DNA of 13,507 nt from NCBI RefSeq assembly GCF_034113885.1, contig NZ_JAXEWM010000172.1:1-13507 (forward strand), read 5' to 3'. Position 1 is the first letter of the stretch; every line of letters starts with the position of its first letter. The position numbers and the translations under genes are program-made. Of this stretch, positions 1 through 7,328 are shown in pieces. Below the pieces are notes generated by a model, which was not told the origin of the DNA, searched no databases, and saw nothing but the letters and a program-made list of their open reading frames with translations. This DNA is from Intestinibacter sp034113885 (GTDB taxonomy: Bacteria; Bacillota; Clostridia; Peptostreptococcales; Peptostreptococcaceae).

Positions 1-447
1 TACTCTTCTGATATTTCAACACCGGGCTTAATACAAAAGTCTATGTATTACTACATGAGCTGTTTTAACTGGGACGAATATCTAAATAATATAAGCAAAC
101 TTTATTACGAAAAATACAGCTTGGCAAAGAAGCTAATAGAAGAAAATTTAAGTGAAAAATTGAAGGTCAGAAATGCTGTAGGAGGTATTAATTTCTTTTT
201 AGAGCTTCCAAGGGGATATTCAGCTAATGATTTTTACAATTTTATCTTGGAAAAAGGTGTTATAATTACACCTGGAACTTATTTCTTTGATAATATAATG
301 GATGATAGATATTTTAGAATAAATGTGGCAAATGCATCTTTAGATGATATTAGGGAAGGAATATCTATAATAAGTGAGAATTTAGATGCCTTTTTCAGTA
401 ACTATAAAGAGAGAAATAATTTAAGAAGTAATAAAATATTTTATTAG
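1..447 (+). CDS. PLP-dependent aminotransferase (class I/II fold), C-terminal part; possibly MocR-type regulator
   Basis: The reading frame is open from base 1 and ends with TAG at 445-447, so only the last 148 residues are present and the 5' end lies outside the window. The visible part looks like the small C-terminal domain of a fold-type I PLP enzyme. It has a GGINFFLELP segment followed by an EKGVIITPG segment, then YFRINVANAS, where the Arg (residue 106 of the visible frame) is at the position that binds the substrate alpha-carboxylate in this family. This pattern is typical of the aminotransferase domain of MocR/PdxR-like GntR regulators and of related stand-alone aminotransferases. The N-terminal DNA-binding domain that would decide between them is not in the window. 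The Met at base 43 is internal. No terminator is visible before the next gene 81 bp downstream. Confidence 0.8.
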   Translation, partial: YSSDISTPGLIQKSMYYYMSCFNWDEYLNNISKLYYEKYSLAKKLIEENLSEKLKVRNAVGGINFFLELPRGYSANDFYNFILEKGVIITPGTYFFDNIMDDRYFRINVANASLDDIREGISIISENLDAFFSNYKERNNLRSNKIFY

Positions 448-480
448 TAGAAATATTATAATAAAATAAAAAATTAAGTA

Positions 481-489
481 AAGGAGATG
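481..489 (+). promoter_or_regulatory. AAGGAG directly abutting an ATG (non-productive start?)
   Basis: AAGGAG at 481-486 is followed with no spacer by ATG at 487-489. A ribosome site normally needs about 5-9 nt before the start codon, and no ATG, GTG or TTG lies in that range here. This argues against 487 as the start of the UPF0291 gene and leaves the use of this strong site unexplained. Confidence 0.45.
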
Positions 490-528
490 CCAAAGACGAG
501 ATTTTATGGGTATTTGGCGAGAATAAAT

Positions 529-744
529 ATGTTTGATCAAAAGAAAATAGATAGAATTAACGAGCTTGCAAGAAAAAATAAAACAGAAGAAGGTTTAACA
601 CCAGAAGAAATAAAAGAAAGAGATGTTTTAAGAAAAGAGTACTTAGCTAACTTTAGAGCTAATTTTAGAGCTAGACTAGAAAATATAGAAGTAGTGTCAC
701 CAGAAGAATACGAAAGACGTATGAAGGCAAAGAAAAAGAACTAG
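529..744 (+). CDS. UPF0291 / DUF896 family small cytosolic protein (YnzC-like)
   Basis: The product is 71 aa from ATG 529. It matches the DUF896 pattern seen in B. subtilis YnzC: an IDRINELA-K-K helix, an LTPEE turn, then LRKEYLANFRANFRARLENIEVV and a basic tail ending AKKKN. Family members are short two-helix proteins of unconfirmed function; YnzC is an SOS-linked gene in Bacillus, but nothing here shows LexA control. The same frame extends to an ATG at 487 (85 aa), but the extra 14 residues do not look like the family N-terminus and that ATG touches its ribosome site. ATG 529 has only a weak GGCGAG about 7 nt upstream. The gene ends 30 bp before the aminopeptidase start, with no terminator between, so the two are probably co-transcribed. 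Confidence 0.88.
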   Translation: MFDQKKIDRINELARKNKTEEGLTPEEIKERDVLRKEYLANFRANFRARLENIEVVSPEEYERRMKAKKKN

Positions 745-761
745 AAATTTATTCAGTAAAT

Positions 762-777
762 GGGGGAATTTGAGATG
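762..777 (+). promoter_or_regulatory. Ribosome site deciding the M18 aminopeptidase start
   Basis: GGGGGA at 762-767 lies 7 nt before ATG 775. The earlier in-frame ATG at 760 overlaps this site and has no ribosome site of its own, so 775 is the better start. Confidence 0.65.
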
Positions 778-2154
778 GAACTTAAATACGAGCTACGAAA
801 TGGATGGAAAGTCATAGATGAAATGGACAATATGAAAAATGTCATGCAGTATTCTGATGAATATATGGATTTCCTAAACGAGGGAAAAACAGAGAGAAGA
901 TGTGTCAAAGAAATAGAAAGCTTAGCTATAAAAAAAGGATTTAAACCACTAGAAGAGTTAAGTGAAGTAAAGCCTGGAGACAAGATATACTGTATAAATA
1001 GAAATAAAAATATAGCTTTATTTATAATAGGTAAAAATAACATAGAAAAAGGATTGAGAATAATAGGAAGTCATATAGATTCACCTAGATTAGATTTAAA
1101 ACCAAATCCACTATACGAAGACGACAGTATGGGATACTTTAAAACTCACTACTACGGTGGAATAAAAAAATACCAATGGGTTACAATACCTCTTGCACTT
1201 TATGGTGTAATCGTATTAAAGGATGGAAGAAGTGTTGAAATAAGTATAGGAGACGAAGAAAACGACCCTGTATTCTGCGTGACAGATTTACTTCCTCATC
1301 TAGCAGCTAAGCAAAAACAAAAAACTCTAGCAGATGGTATAGAGGGAGAAGACCTAAATGTATTAATAGGAAGTATTCCAGATGAAAAGGAAGAAAAAGA
1401 AAAGGTTAAAGCTAATATCTTAAAATTACTAAATTCAAAATACAATTTAGTAGAAGAGGATTTTATAAGTGCAGAAATCGAAGTTGTTCCGGCTGGCAAA
1501 GCTAGAAATGTTGGATTTGACAGCTCTATGATATTATCTTATGGACACGACGACAGAGTTTGTTCATTTGCAGCTGTAAAGGCAATACTTGATACTGAAA
1601 ATCCAGAATATACAGTATCAGCATTTTGTGCAGACAAAGAAGAAACTGGTTCTAATGGTAATACAGGTATGCATTCGAGATTTTACGAAAATACAGTTGC
1701 AGAATTAATAAACCTACAAACAGATTACTCTGATTTAAAATTGAGAAGAGCATTTTCAAATTCTAAGGTTTTATCAGCTGATGTAAATGCAGGATACGAT
1801 CCAAACTACTCTTCTGTATACGAAAAAAATAACTCTTGTCATGTGGGATGTGGAGTATGCATATCTAAGTACACAGGAGCAAGGGGCAAAAGCGGCACAA
1901 GTGATGCAAATGCTGAATTTGTCGGCGAAATAAGAAGCATATTTAACGAAGCAAATGTAGTATGGCAAAGCGGTGAATTAGGTAAGGTCGACGAAGGTGG
2001 AGGCGGAACTATAGCTTACATCTTAGCTAATTACGATGCACAGGTTTTAGACTGTGGAGTCGGAGTTTTAAGCATGCATGCACCTTATGAAATAATATCA
2101 AAGGCTGACATATTTGAAATGTACAGAGGATATAAAGCATTTTTTAATAAATAG
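775..2154 (+). CDS. M18 family zinc aminopeptidase (aspartyl aminopeptidase-like)
   Basis: The product is 459 aa and full-length for the M18 family. These cytosolic dodecameric di-zinc enzymes remove N-terminal residues from peptides, often acidic ones. The expected motifs occur in order: GSHIDSPRLDLKPNPLYED (metal ligand His100, with Asp102), YGHDDRV (metal-bridging Asp at 259-260), DKEETGSNG (catalytic Glu289 and metal ligand Glu290), GKSGTSDAN, a glycine-rich KVDEGGGGTIA segment, and SMHAPYE with the last metal ligand His435. The gene is the last of a probable three-gene run and ends in a strong terminator. In an amino-acid-fermenting anaerobe it would supply free amino acids from peptides (inference). 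Its preferred substrate residue cannot be read from the sequence. Confidence 0.95.
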   Translation: MELKYELRNGWKVIDEMDNMKNVMQYSDEYMDFLNEGKTERRCVKEIESLAIKKGFKPLEELSEVKPGDKIYCINRNKNIALFIIGKNNIEKGLRIIGSHIDSPRLDLKPNPLYEDDSMGYFKTHYYGGIKKYQWVTIPLALYGVIVLKDGRSVEISIGDEENDPVFCVTDLLPHLAAKQKQKTLADGIEGEDLNVLIGSIPDEKEEKEKVKANILKLLNSKYNLVEEDFISAEIEVVPAGKARNVGFDSSMILSYGHDDRVCSFAAVKAILDTENPEYTVSAFCADKEETGSNGNTGMHSRFYENTVAELINLQTDYSDLKLRRAFSNSKVLSADVNAGYDPNYSSVYEKNNSCHVGCGVCISKYTGARGKSGTSDANAEFVGEIRSIFNEANVVWQSGELGKVDEGGGGTIAYILANYDAQVLDCGVGVLSMHAPYEIISKADIFEMYRGYKAFFNK

Positions 2155-2171
2155 AAATGATATGTTTATAT

Positions 2172-2209
2172 AAAAAAACGGCGTTTTTAACGTCGTTTTT
2201 TTGTTTTTA
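2172..2209 (+). terminator. Intrinsic terminator after the aminopeptidase gene
   Basis: The stem AAAACGGCGTT / AACGTCGTTTT (11 bp, one G-U) has a 3-nt TTT loop and extends by further A-T pairs into a T-run at 2196-2202. The A-run on the left arm could also allow termination in the reverse direction. Confidence 0.9.
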
Positions 2210-2305
2210 TTTTTTCTATTGTTTTGTAAATACAATTTTTATTTTAACAAATGATATAAATTTTAGACTTTATATGGATAAAACCCATTATATATTACAA
2301 AGTTG

Positions 2306-2442
2306 TTGATTTATAGAGTGGATTTAGTATATTATTAAAATAAGGGATTAGTTACAAAATTTTAATTTAAAATAAATATTTATATGACAAAAATATTACA
2401 AGTGTTTAAAAAATGTTTTTTTAATGCGAAAGTATGTATAAT
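2306..2442 (+). promoter_or_regulatory. Candidate promoters for the lipoprotein gene in the 2155-2494 gap
   Basis: Beyond the terminator, this 340-bp gap holds only AT-rich DNA with two promoter candidates. TTGATT (2306-2311) and TATATT (2328-2333) are 16 bp apart. A consensus TATAAT at 2437-2442 has no good -35 box. I see no RNA gene, ORF or strong repeat in the gap. Confidence 0.35.
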
Positions 2443-2494
2443 ATAAATAAATTGTATATATGTTGTACCTATAAAATGAAAGGAGGGCTAGCAT

Positions 2495-3223
2495 ATGAGA
2501 ATTATAAAAAATTTAATTTTGCCGATAATAATATTGACATTCTTAGTTGGATGTTCAAATTCAGATATAAATTCTAAAAAACCTTCAAAGGAAGCTATAG
2601 AAAAAAACACGATGACAAAGGTGCAAAACGATGTAAATGTGATTATGGATAAAGATTACGACTATGTTTTGAAAAATATGGGTAATCCTTATAGTACAGT
2701 GTATTCATTAAAGGTAGATGATATCGATGTCTTTAAGGATTTAGAAAAAATGAAAAATGTAGAGAATGTAGAGGTTTTAAGCAAGGGTCTAGTATATCCT
2801 AAATACACTTCAGATTATAAATTTTCTGGAAGTGCAATTTATATAGGATTGAAGGATGATAAAGTGAATAGAGTTGAGACCTGCGATTTTAAAAATTTTG
2901 ATATATCACAAGTAAAAGATAAAAATGCCAATGTTGCAATTTTAAAATATCAAGAGTATGATAGTTTAAACAGTCAAAGTATAGATGAGGATAGCCTGGA
3001 AAGATATATAGGTGAAGATAAAAGCAGCATATCGAATATAACTAAGCATAAACAATGTCAATATAGTATTTATGCGGATATAGAAGAAAATGTTAATATA
3101 GAAGCTTACCATATGGAGGACGGCCAATTTCTTATAGTAGTATTTGAGGACAATTCGATTGAATTTATAGACAAAACAAATTTTTCAAATCTATTGTCTA
3201 CTCTAGAAAAAGAAATGAATTAG
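2495..3223 (+). CDS. Predicted lipoprotein of unknown family
   Basis: The product is 242 aa. AGGAGGG at 2481-2487 lies 7 nt before ATG 2495. A short basic start (RIIKN) and a hydrophobic run lead to the lipobox LVGC, so Cys20 is the likely lipidated residue and the mature protein would be tethered to the outer face of the membrane. The mature part is charged and soluble. A segment around residues 50-70 (DKDYDYVLKNMGNPYSTVY) weakly recalls the helix-then-Gly-x-Pro pattern of BamE/SmpA-like small domains, but I would not assign that fold. No enzyme motif or conserved Cys/His set is visible. It has its own terminator downstream and a terminator upstream, so it is monocistronic. I do not recognise the family. 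Confidence 0.85.
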   Translation: MRIIKNLILPIIILTFLVGCSNSDINSKKPSKEAIEKNTMTKVQNDVNVIMDKDYDYVLKNMGNPYSTVYSLKVDDIDVFKDLEKMKNVENVEVLSKGLVYPKYTSDYKFSGSAIYIGLKDDKVNRVETCDFKNFDISQVKDKNANVAILKYQEYDSLNSQSIDEDSLERYIGEDKSSISNITKHKQCQYSIYADIEENVNIEAYHMEDGQFLIVVFEDNSIEFIDKTNFSNLLSTLEKEMN

Positions 3224-3232
3224 AAATTTAAA

Positions 3233-3290
3233 AGGATGGGGGTGTCGCAAAATAGAATAAAATCTATTTTGTGTACATCCTCTTTTTTTT
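3233..3290 (+). terminator. Compound stem-loop terminator (dispersed-repeat-like)
   Basis: Inner stem: CAAAATAGA (3248-3256) with TCTATTTTG (3263-3271). Outer stem: AGGATG (3233-3238) with CATCCT (3276-3281), then an 8-T run. The left arm reads GGGGGTGTCGCAAAATAG, which resembles hairpin repeats and transposon termini common in clostridia. The arms are unequal, and no transposase is nearby. It terminates the lipoprotein gene. Confidence 0.8.
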
Positions 3291-3317
3291 GACAACACAT
3301 AATTAATTTTATATGAT
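3289..3317 (+). promoter_or_regulatory. Sigma-A promoter of the tetR gene
   Basis: TTGACA (3289-3294), a 17-bp spacer, and TATGAT (3312-3317). The -35 box starts within the T-run of the preceding terminator. The predicted start near 3324 gives a leader of about 100 nt. Confidence 0.8.
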
Positions 3318-3351
3318 ATACTTAAAAATGTTTAAAAAAAATAAAATATTA

Positions 3352-3360
3352 GTGCCCAAA
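3352..3360 (+). promoter_or_regulatory. Half-site GTGCCCAAA matching the MMPL operator
   Basis: GTGCCCAAA is the exact reverse complement of TTTGGGCAC, which begins both operator copies at 5118 and 5150. It lies in the tetR leader, about 30 nt after the predicted transcription start. The other half of the palindrome is absent. It is a possible weak autoregulatory site. Confidence 0.45.
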
Positions 3361-3384
3361 ATTTATATTAAAAATAATAAATTG

Positions 3385-3410
3385 TTTTGATGATTGTTTA
3401 TACATCAAAA
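3385..3410 (+). promoter_or_regulatory. 8-bp inverted repeat in the tetR leader, next to the ribosome site
   Basis: TTTTGATG (3385-3392) and CATCAAAA (3403-3410) are perfect inverted repeats with a 10-nt spacer, ending 1 nt before AAGGAG (3412-3417). It could be an operator for the TetR dimer or an RNA hairpin that affects access to the ribosome site. Confidence 0.45.
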
Positions 3411-3426
3411 AAAGGAGACGTATATT

Positions 3427-4098
3427 ATGAGTAGTAATAAAAAGGTAGATCTTGAAGAGGAAATAATAAAAAAATCTTTTAACCTTTTTTTAGTTAATGG
3501 ATATGAAAAAACTACTATAAGACAAATTGCAGATGCAGTTGGAATTGGTAGAGGTCATTTATACTATTATTTTAAAAAGAAAGAAGATATTTTGCTTTTT
3601 ATCTATAAGAAAATATTGAACAAGATTTACGAGTTAATAAGTAACCACGATATGAATGATACAGAGCTTTTGTTAAATTACGCTATAACACAATGTCTGT
3701 ATACTTATACTATAGTTAAATATGAAAATTTATTTAGAATATATATAGAAGCATCAAAGGTTCCTGTTATTAAAAAGGAATATGTAAACATATTGATAGA
3801 CTTATTTAAGAAAAAAGCTACAGAAACTCATTATAAAGTCGATGAAAAAGATATCTATATAAGTGTCGCTGTAGGTTGTGCAGGAGAAGAGGAGCTACTT
3901 AGAAGATATTATAATAAGGATATAGAATTGGATATAGAGGATATCATAAAATCAGTAATATCAACTAGATTGATTCTATTAAATATTATCGAGAAAAAGG
4001 AAGTAGATGAGATTGTAAACAATGCAATAAATATAGCAAATAAATTGGATATAGATGGCTTTTTAGATAGCTTTGATATATTTTTGCATAAGATTTAA
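3427..4098 (+). CDS. TetR/AcrR family transcriptional regulator
   Basis: The product is 223 aa. The N-terminal TetR_N domain (about residues 12-58) is clear: a helix ending FLVNGYEKTTIRQIAD, the helix-turn-helix at about 29-48, and the signature GHLYYYFKKKEDIL. The remaining all-helical part is the variable ligand-binding and dimerisation domain, so the inducer cannot be predicted. ATG 3427 is chosen because AAGGAG sits 9 nt upstream; the TTG at 3394 in the same frame lies before that site and is rejected. It has its own consensus promoter, and the next gene starts 10 bp after its stop, forming a two-gene operon. Shared sequence motifs suggest it represses the MMPL transporter operon 1.1 kb downstream and perhaps itself (inference). 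Confidence 0.93.
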   Translation: MSSNKKVDLEEEIIKKSFNLFLVNGYEKTTIRQIADAVGIGRGHLYYYFKKKEDILLFIYKKILNKIYELISNHDMNDTELLLNYAITQCLYTYTIVKYENLFRIYIEASKVPVIKKEYVNILIDLFKKKATETHYKVDEKDIYISVAVGCAGEEELLRRYYNKDIELDIEDIIKSVISTRLILLNIIEKKEVDEIVNNAINIANKLDIDGFLDSFDIFLHKI

Positions 4099-4108
4099 GA
4101 GGTGTTTT

Positions 4109-4981
4109 ATGGACAAAATTATTTTTGTAGTTATTTGTATTCTTATAGCTTTTTATTTTTTTATAAAATACAATGTGAATACATTAGAGACAAAAGAATA
4201 TATAATCCAAAATGAGAAAATTCCAAAGGAGTTCGACGGATACAGTATAGTTCAAGTATCTGATTTACACAGCAAGTCTTTTGGAAAAAACAACGAAAGA
4301 TTATTAAAAAAAATATCGGAATTAAAGCCAGAGATAGTTGTAATTACAGGTGATTTAGTCGATGGAGAAAATAATAATTACGATGTAGCATTGGACTTTA
4401 TGGCAAAGCTTGTAGAATCATATAGAGTTTACTATATAATTGGCAATCACGAGCAAAAGTCTTTAATTAAAAAATACAAAGAGGAATACAAAGAAATGTA
4501 TTTCAAAAGATTACACGAAATGAACTTTGCAAACTTAGACAATGCAAAGGTTGAAATATAAAGAGGAAGCTCTGTAATAAATCTATATGGTTTGACAGTT
4601 CCATATAGTTGTTATAAGTATTTATTTGAAAGAGGAGAAAATACCGATATAGATAGAAACTTTTTGGTCGAATCTCTGGGAAACCCAGATAGAAACCAGT
4701 ACAATATCCTGTTATCACATACGCCTTTTTATTTTGAAGAATACGAAAAATGGGGTGCGGATTTAAGTCTATGTGGACATGTACATGGAGGAATAATCAG
4801 ATTGCCTTTTGTAGGTGGTTTATTGTCACCAAATAGAGAATTTCTACCCAAATACGATTTAGGGGAATATGTAAAAAATAAATCCACTATGATAGTCAGT
4901 AAGGGACTTGGAGGTTCAAAGGTATTAATTAGAATAAACTGCAAGCCAGAGGTTGTAAATATAAAATTAAAGCATCGATAG
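4109..4981 (+). pseudogene. Membrane-anchored metallophosphoesterase (YkuE/YaeI-like), interrupted by an in-frame TAA
   Basis: Two open segments, 4109-4558 and 4562-4978, are in the same frame and separated only by TAA at 4559-4561 (codon 151 of 291). Together they make a complete calcineurin-like phosphoesterase: an N-terminal membrane span (about residues 4-20), SDLH (Asp52, His54), TGDLVDG (Asp82), GNHE (Asn113, His114), LSHTP (His204) and CGHVHGG (His224, His226). All metal ligands are present, split across the stop. Relatives act on the outer membrane face or on lipid-linked phosphates, such as UDP-diacylglucosamine for YaeI-type enzymes; the substrate here is unknown. AAGAGGTG precedes ATG 4109. 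Past the stop the only in-frame candidate start is TTG 4592, poorly spaced from AGAGGA (4562-4567). The first fragment alone lacks half of the active site. A nonsense mutation is most likely; a sequencing error or readthrough is possible. Confidence 0.85.
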
Positions 4982-5021
4982 TGGATAATTAAAAATAGAA
5001 AAATAAATAATTATATAGAGT

Positions 5022-5063
5022 AGAGTACCAAATAGATTTATTTTATTAGGTGCTCTTTTTTTG
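5022..5063 (+). terminator. Intrinsic terminator after the phosphoesterase
   Basis: AGAGTACC (5022-5029) pairs with GGTGCTCT (5049-5056), 8 bp with one G-U, over a 19-nt AT-rich loop, followed by a T-run to 5062. It separates the tetR operon from the MMPL operon. Confidence 0.8.
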
Positions 5064-5107
5064 TATTACTGTTAAATAAAGTTTACAAAAAATAGCATGA
5101 AAATCTA

Positions 5108-5136
5108 TTGACATTTTTTTGGGCACGCCCTATAAT
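5108..5136 (+). promoter_or_regulatory. Perfect sigma-A promoter of the MMPL operon
   Basis: TTGACA (5108-5113), a spacer of exactly 17 bp, and TATAAT (5131-5136) match the consensus fully. Such a strong promoter normally needs repression, and operator O1 fills the 3' ten bases of the spacer. Confidence 0.92.
5118..5132 (+). promoter_or_regulatory. Operator O1, TTTGGGCACGCCC palindrome
   Basis: GGGC-AC-GCCC is a dyad inside the 14-mer TTGGGCACGCCCTA (5119-5132), lying between -35 and -10 and touching the -10 box. This is a classic repressor position. It shares 12 bp (TTTGGGCACGCC) with O2 and is strikingly GC-rich for this DNA. Confidence 0.75.
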
Positions 5137-5149
5137 CTAGGTATAAATA

Positions 5150-5164
5150 TTTGGGCACGCCTAA
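5150..5164 (+). promoter_or_regulatory. Operator O2, TTTGGGCACGCCTAA palindrome
   Basis: Second copy of the 12-bp motif, 32 bp (about three helical turns) after O1, just past the predicted transcription start near 5143. The dyad TTGGGC-AC-GCCTAA matches at five of six positions per half. Same-face spacing suggests two dimers binding cooperatively. Confidence 0.75.
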
Positions 5165-5182
5165 AAATGGAGGGAGATTTTT

Positions 5183-7264
5183 ATGGAAAGGATATCTAAA
5201 GCGATAGCCAAAAATAGTAAAGCAATTTTACTATTAGCAATAATTTTATTAGTTCCAGCAGTTTTTGGGTTTATAAAAACTGATGTAAACTACGATATAT
5301 TAAGTTATTTGCCAGAAGAAACATCTACAATGCAGGCAGAGAAAATTTTAAAGGATGAATTTGGATGTGGATCTGTAGCGATGTTGATTGTCGAGGATAT
5401 GCAAGACAAAGACGTAGCTGAAATCAAAGATAAGGTAGCAAAATTAGACGGAGTTAAAAAAACTCTTTGGGTTGATGATTTTGTAGATTTATCAGTTCCA
5501 AAGGAAATACTACCAAAGGATATGACAGATTTACTTTACAACGGAGATAAGTCTACTATGATAATAGTAATGCTTAAAGAAGGAACTGCGACTTTGACCA
5601 CTCAAAATACAGTAGAGCAAATTAGAAAAATAGTGGGAGAGCAAGGCTTCTTAAGTGGTATGAGTGGTATTATAAAGGATACTAAGGACTGTGCAGATGG
5701 TGAAATGCCGTTGTACGTAGTAATAGCTGCAATACTTACTTTAATAGTTTTATTATTTACAATGGAATCAACAGTTGTACCGTTTATATTCTTACTAAGT
5801 ATTGGTATGGCGGTATTGTATAATTTCGGATCAAATATAATATTTGGAGAAATTTCGTATATAACTAAAGCACTAGCTGCAGTATTACAGCTTGGAGTAA
5901 CAATGGACTATTCGATATTCTTGCTCCACAGATATGACGAAGAATTACTCCAAACTAGTGACAGAATAGAGGCTATGTCGAGGGCGATACAAAATACTTT
6001 TGTATCAGTAGTCGGTAGTTCAACTACTACTGTAGCAGGTTTCTTAGCACTTTGTGTTATGGATTTATCATTAGGAATGGATATGGGACTTGTAATGGCA
6101 AAAGGAGTTATAATAGGAGTTTTATGCACAGTAACTATTTTACCATCATTGATATTGATATTTGATAAACCAATACACAAATATACACATAAAACAATAT
6201 TGCCAGCATTTAAGAAAGCTTCTAATTTTATAGTTAAACATTACAAGAAATTGGCGATATTATTTGTATTGATACTTATACCAGCGTTTATCGGTAATAA
6301 CAACGCAGAGGTTTACTATAATTTAGATGAATCTCTACCAGATGATTTTCCATCAATAATAGCGACTAATAAGATGAAAGATGACTACAACATGGAAAGT
6401 ACAGATTTCATATTGATAAGCGACGAGTTAGAGCCATATCAAGTCACTTCTATGATTAAAGAGCTTGAAAAGGTAGAAGGGGTAAACTCAGTAATAGGAC
6501 TTGAAAAATATATAGGACCTGCAATAAGCCAAGAGATGATACCAGAAGATCTTTTGAGTGAGTTAAAAACAGGTGGATATGAAGAATTAATGTTAAATTC
6601 AAAATACAGAGCAGCATCAGATGAATGCAATGCTCAATTGACAGAAATTGAAAATATAGTTCATAAATACGATAAGGAAGGTCTTGTAGGTGGAGAAGCT
6701 CCTCTTACAAAGGATTTAATAAGAATTGCGGATTCTGATTTCAAGAAGGTAAGTGCAGTTTCAATACTAGCTATATTTGTGATAATAGCTATAGTATTTA
6801 AATCAATATCTCTACCGGTTGTGTTAGTAGCAGCAATTGAATGTGCTATATTTGCAAACCTAGGTATACCTTATTATACAGGAAAGGTAGAACCATTCAT
6901 AGCATCTATAGTTTTAGGAACTATCCAACTAGGGGCGACAGTTGATTATGCTATACTTATGACTTCTAGATTTAAAGAAGAGCTAGATTATACAGATGAT
7001 AAGTTTGAAGCTATGAAGTCAGCGATACAACACTGTGGTGGTTCAATAATGACAAGTGCATTATCATTCTTCTCAGCTACTATAGGTGTAGGTGTTATGT
7101 CAAAATTAGAGCTTATAGGTTCTCTATGTAGCTTGATGTCAAGAGGTGCAATAATAAGTATGTTTATGATTATATTCATATTGCCAGCATTATTGCTTGT
7201 ATTTGAACCTATTATAAGAAAAACTAGTAAAAATTTTGAAAATAAAATAAAAGCAGTTAATTAG
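5183..7264 (+). CDS. MMPL/RND superfamily transporter
   Basis: The product is 693 aa. GGAGGGAG (5169-5176) precedes ATG 5183. It shows the duplicated RND layout: TM1 (about residues 13-31), a large external loop (about 32-175), a block of five TM helices (about 178-330), then TM7 (about 355-372), a second external loop (about 373-525) and a second five-helix block (about 528-680). Each helix block carries the MMPL signature: TMDYSIFLLHRYDEEL (Asp242-Tyr243) and TVDYAILMTSRFKEEL (Asp588-Tyr589). These Asp-Tyr pairs are the proton-relay positions of this family. Members export lipids, lipopeptides or amphipathic drugs across the cytoplasmic membrane by proton motive force; the substrate cannot be read here. 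It is first in an operon with the heptad-repeat protein 64 bp downstream and is probably repressed by TetR through O1 and O2. Confidence 0.93.
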   Translation: MERISKAIAKNSKAILLLAIILLVPAVFGFIKTDVNYDILSYLPEETSTMQAEKILKDEFGCGSVAMLIVEDMQDKDVAEIKDKVAKLDGVKKTLWVDDFVDLSVPKEILPKDMTDLLYNGDKSTMIIVMLKEGTATLTTQNTVEQIRKIVGEQGFLSGMSGIIKDTKDCADGEMPLYVVIAAILTLIVLLFTMESTVVPFIFLLSIGMAVLYNFGSNIIFGEISYITKALAAVLQLGVTMDYSIFLLHRYDEELLQTSDRIEAMSRAIQNTFVSVVGSSTTTVAGFLALCVMDLSLGMDMGLVMAKGVIIGVLCTVTILPSLILIFDKPIHKYTHKTILPAFKKASNFIVKHYKKLAILFVLILIPAFIGNNNAEVYYNLDESLPDDFPSIIATNKMKDDYNMESTDFILISDELEPYQVTSMIKELEKVEGVNSVIGLEKYIGPAISQEMIPEDLLSELKTGGYEELMLNSKYRAASDECNAQLTEIENIVHKYDKEGLVGGEAPLTKDLIRIADSDFKKVSAVSILAIFVIIAIVFKSISLPVVLVAAIECAIFANLGIPYYTGKVEPFIASIVLGTIQLGATVDYAILMTSRFKEELDYTDDKFEAMKSAIQHCGGSIMTSALSFFSATIGVGVMSKLELIGSLCSLMSRGAIISMFMIIFILPALLLVFEPIIRKTSKNFENKIKAVN

Positions 7265-7301
7265 ATAAAAAATAATTATTATTAGAAAAATTGTAAAGAG
7301 A

Positions 7302-7315
7302 CCATTAAATAATGG
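7302..7315 (+). promoter_or_regulatory. Small hairpin overlapping the ribosome site of the heptad-repeat gene
   Basis: CCATT (7302-7306) pairs with AATGG (7311-7315) around AAAT. The last GG is also the start of the GGAGGGAGA ribosome site. It may tune translation of the second gene relative to the first. The stem is short, so this is weak. Confidence 0.25.
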
Positions 7316-7328
7316 AGGGAGATCAATC

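Noticed and set aside
3233..3290. Complete insertion sequence or MITE
   Set aside because: Only one hairpin is present, with no transposase, no paired distant terminus and no visible target-site duplication. It is recorded as a terminator.
3394..3426. TTG start extending the TetR protein by 11 residues
   Set aside because: The extension is encoded by the ribosome site itself (AAGGAG at 3412-3417), which serves ATG 3427.
4592..4981. Second phosphoesterase fragment as an independent gene from TTG
   Set aside because: It is in the same frame as the first fragment and supplies the missing C-terminal half of one domain. The TTG is an ordinary internal Leu codon with poor ribosome-site spacing.
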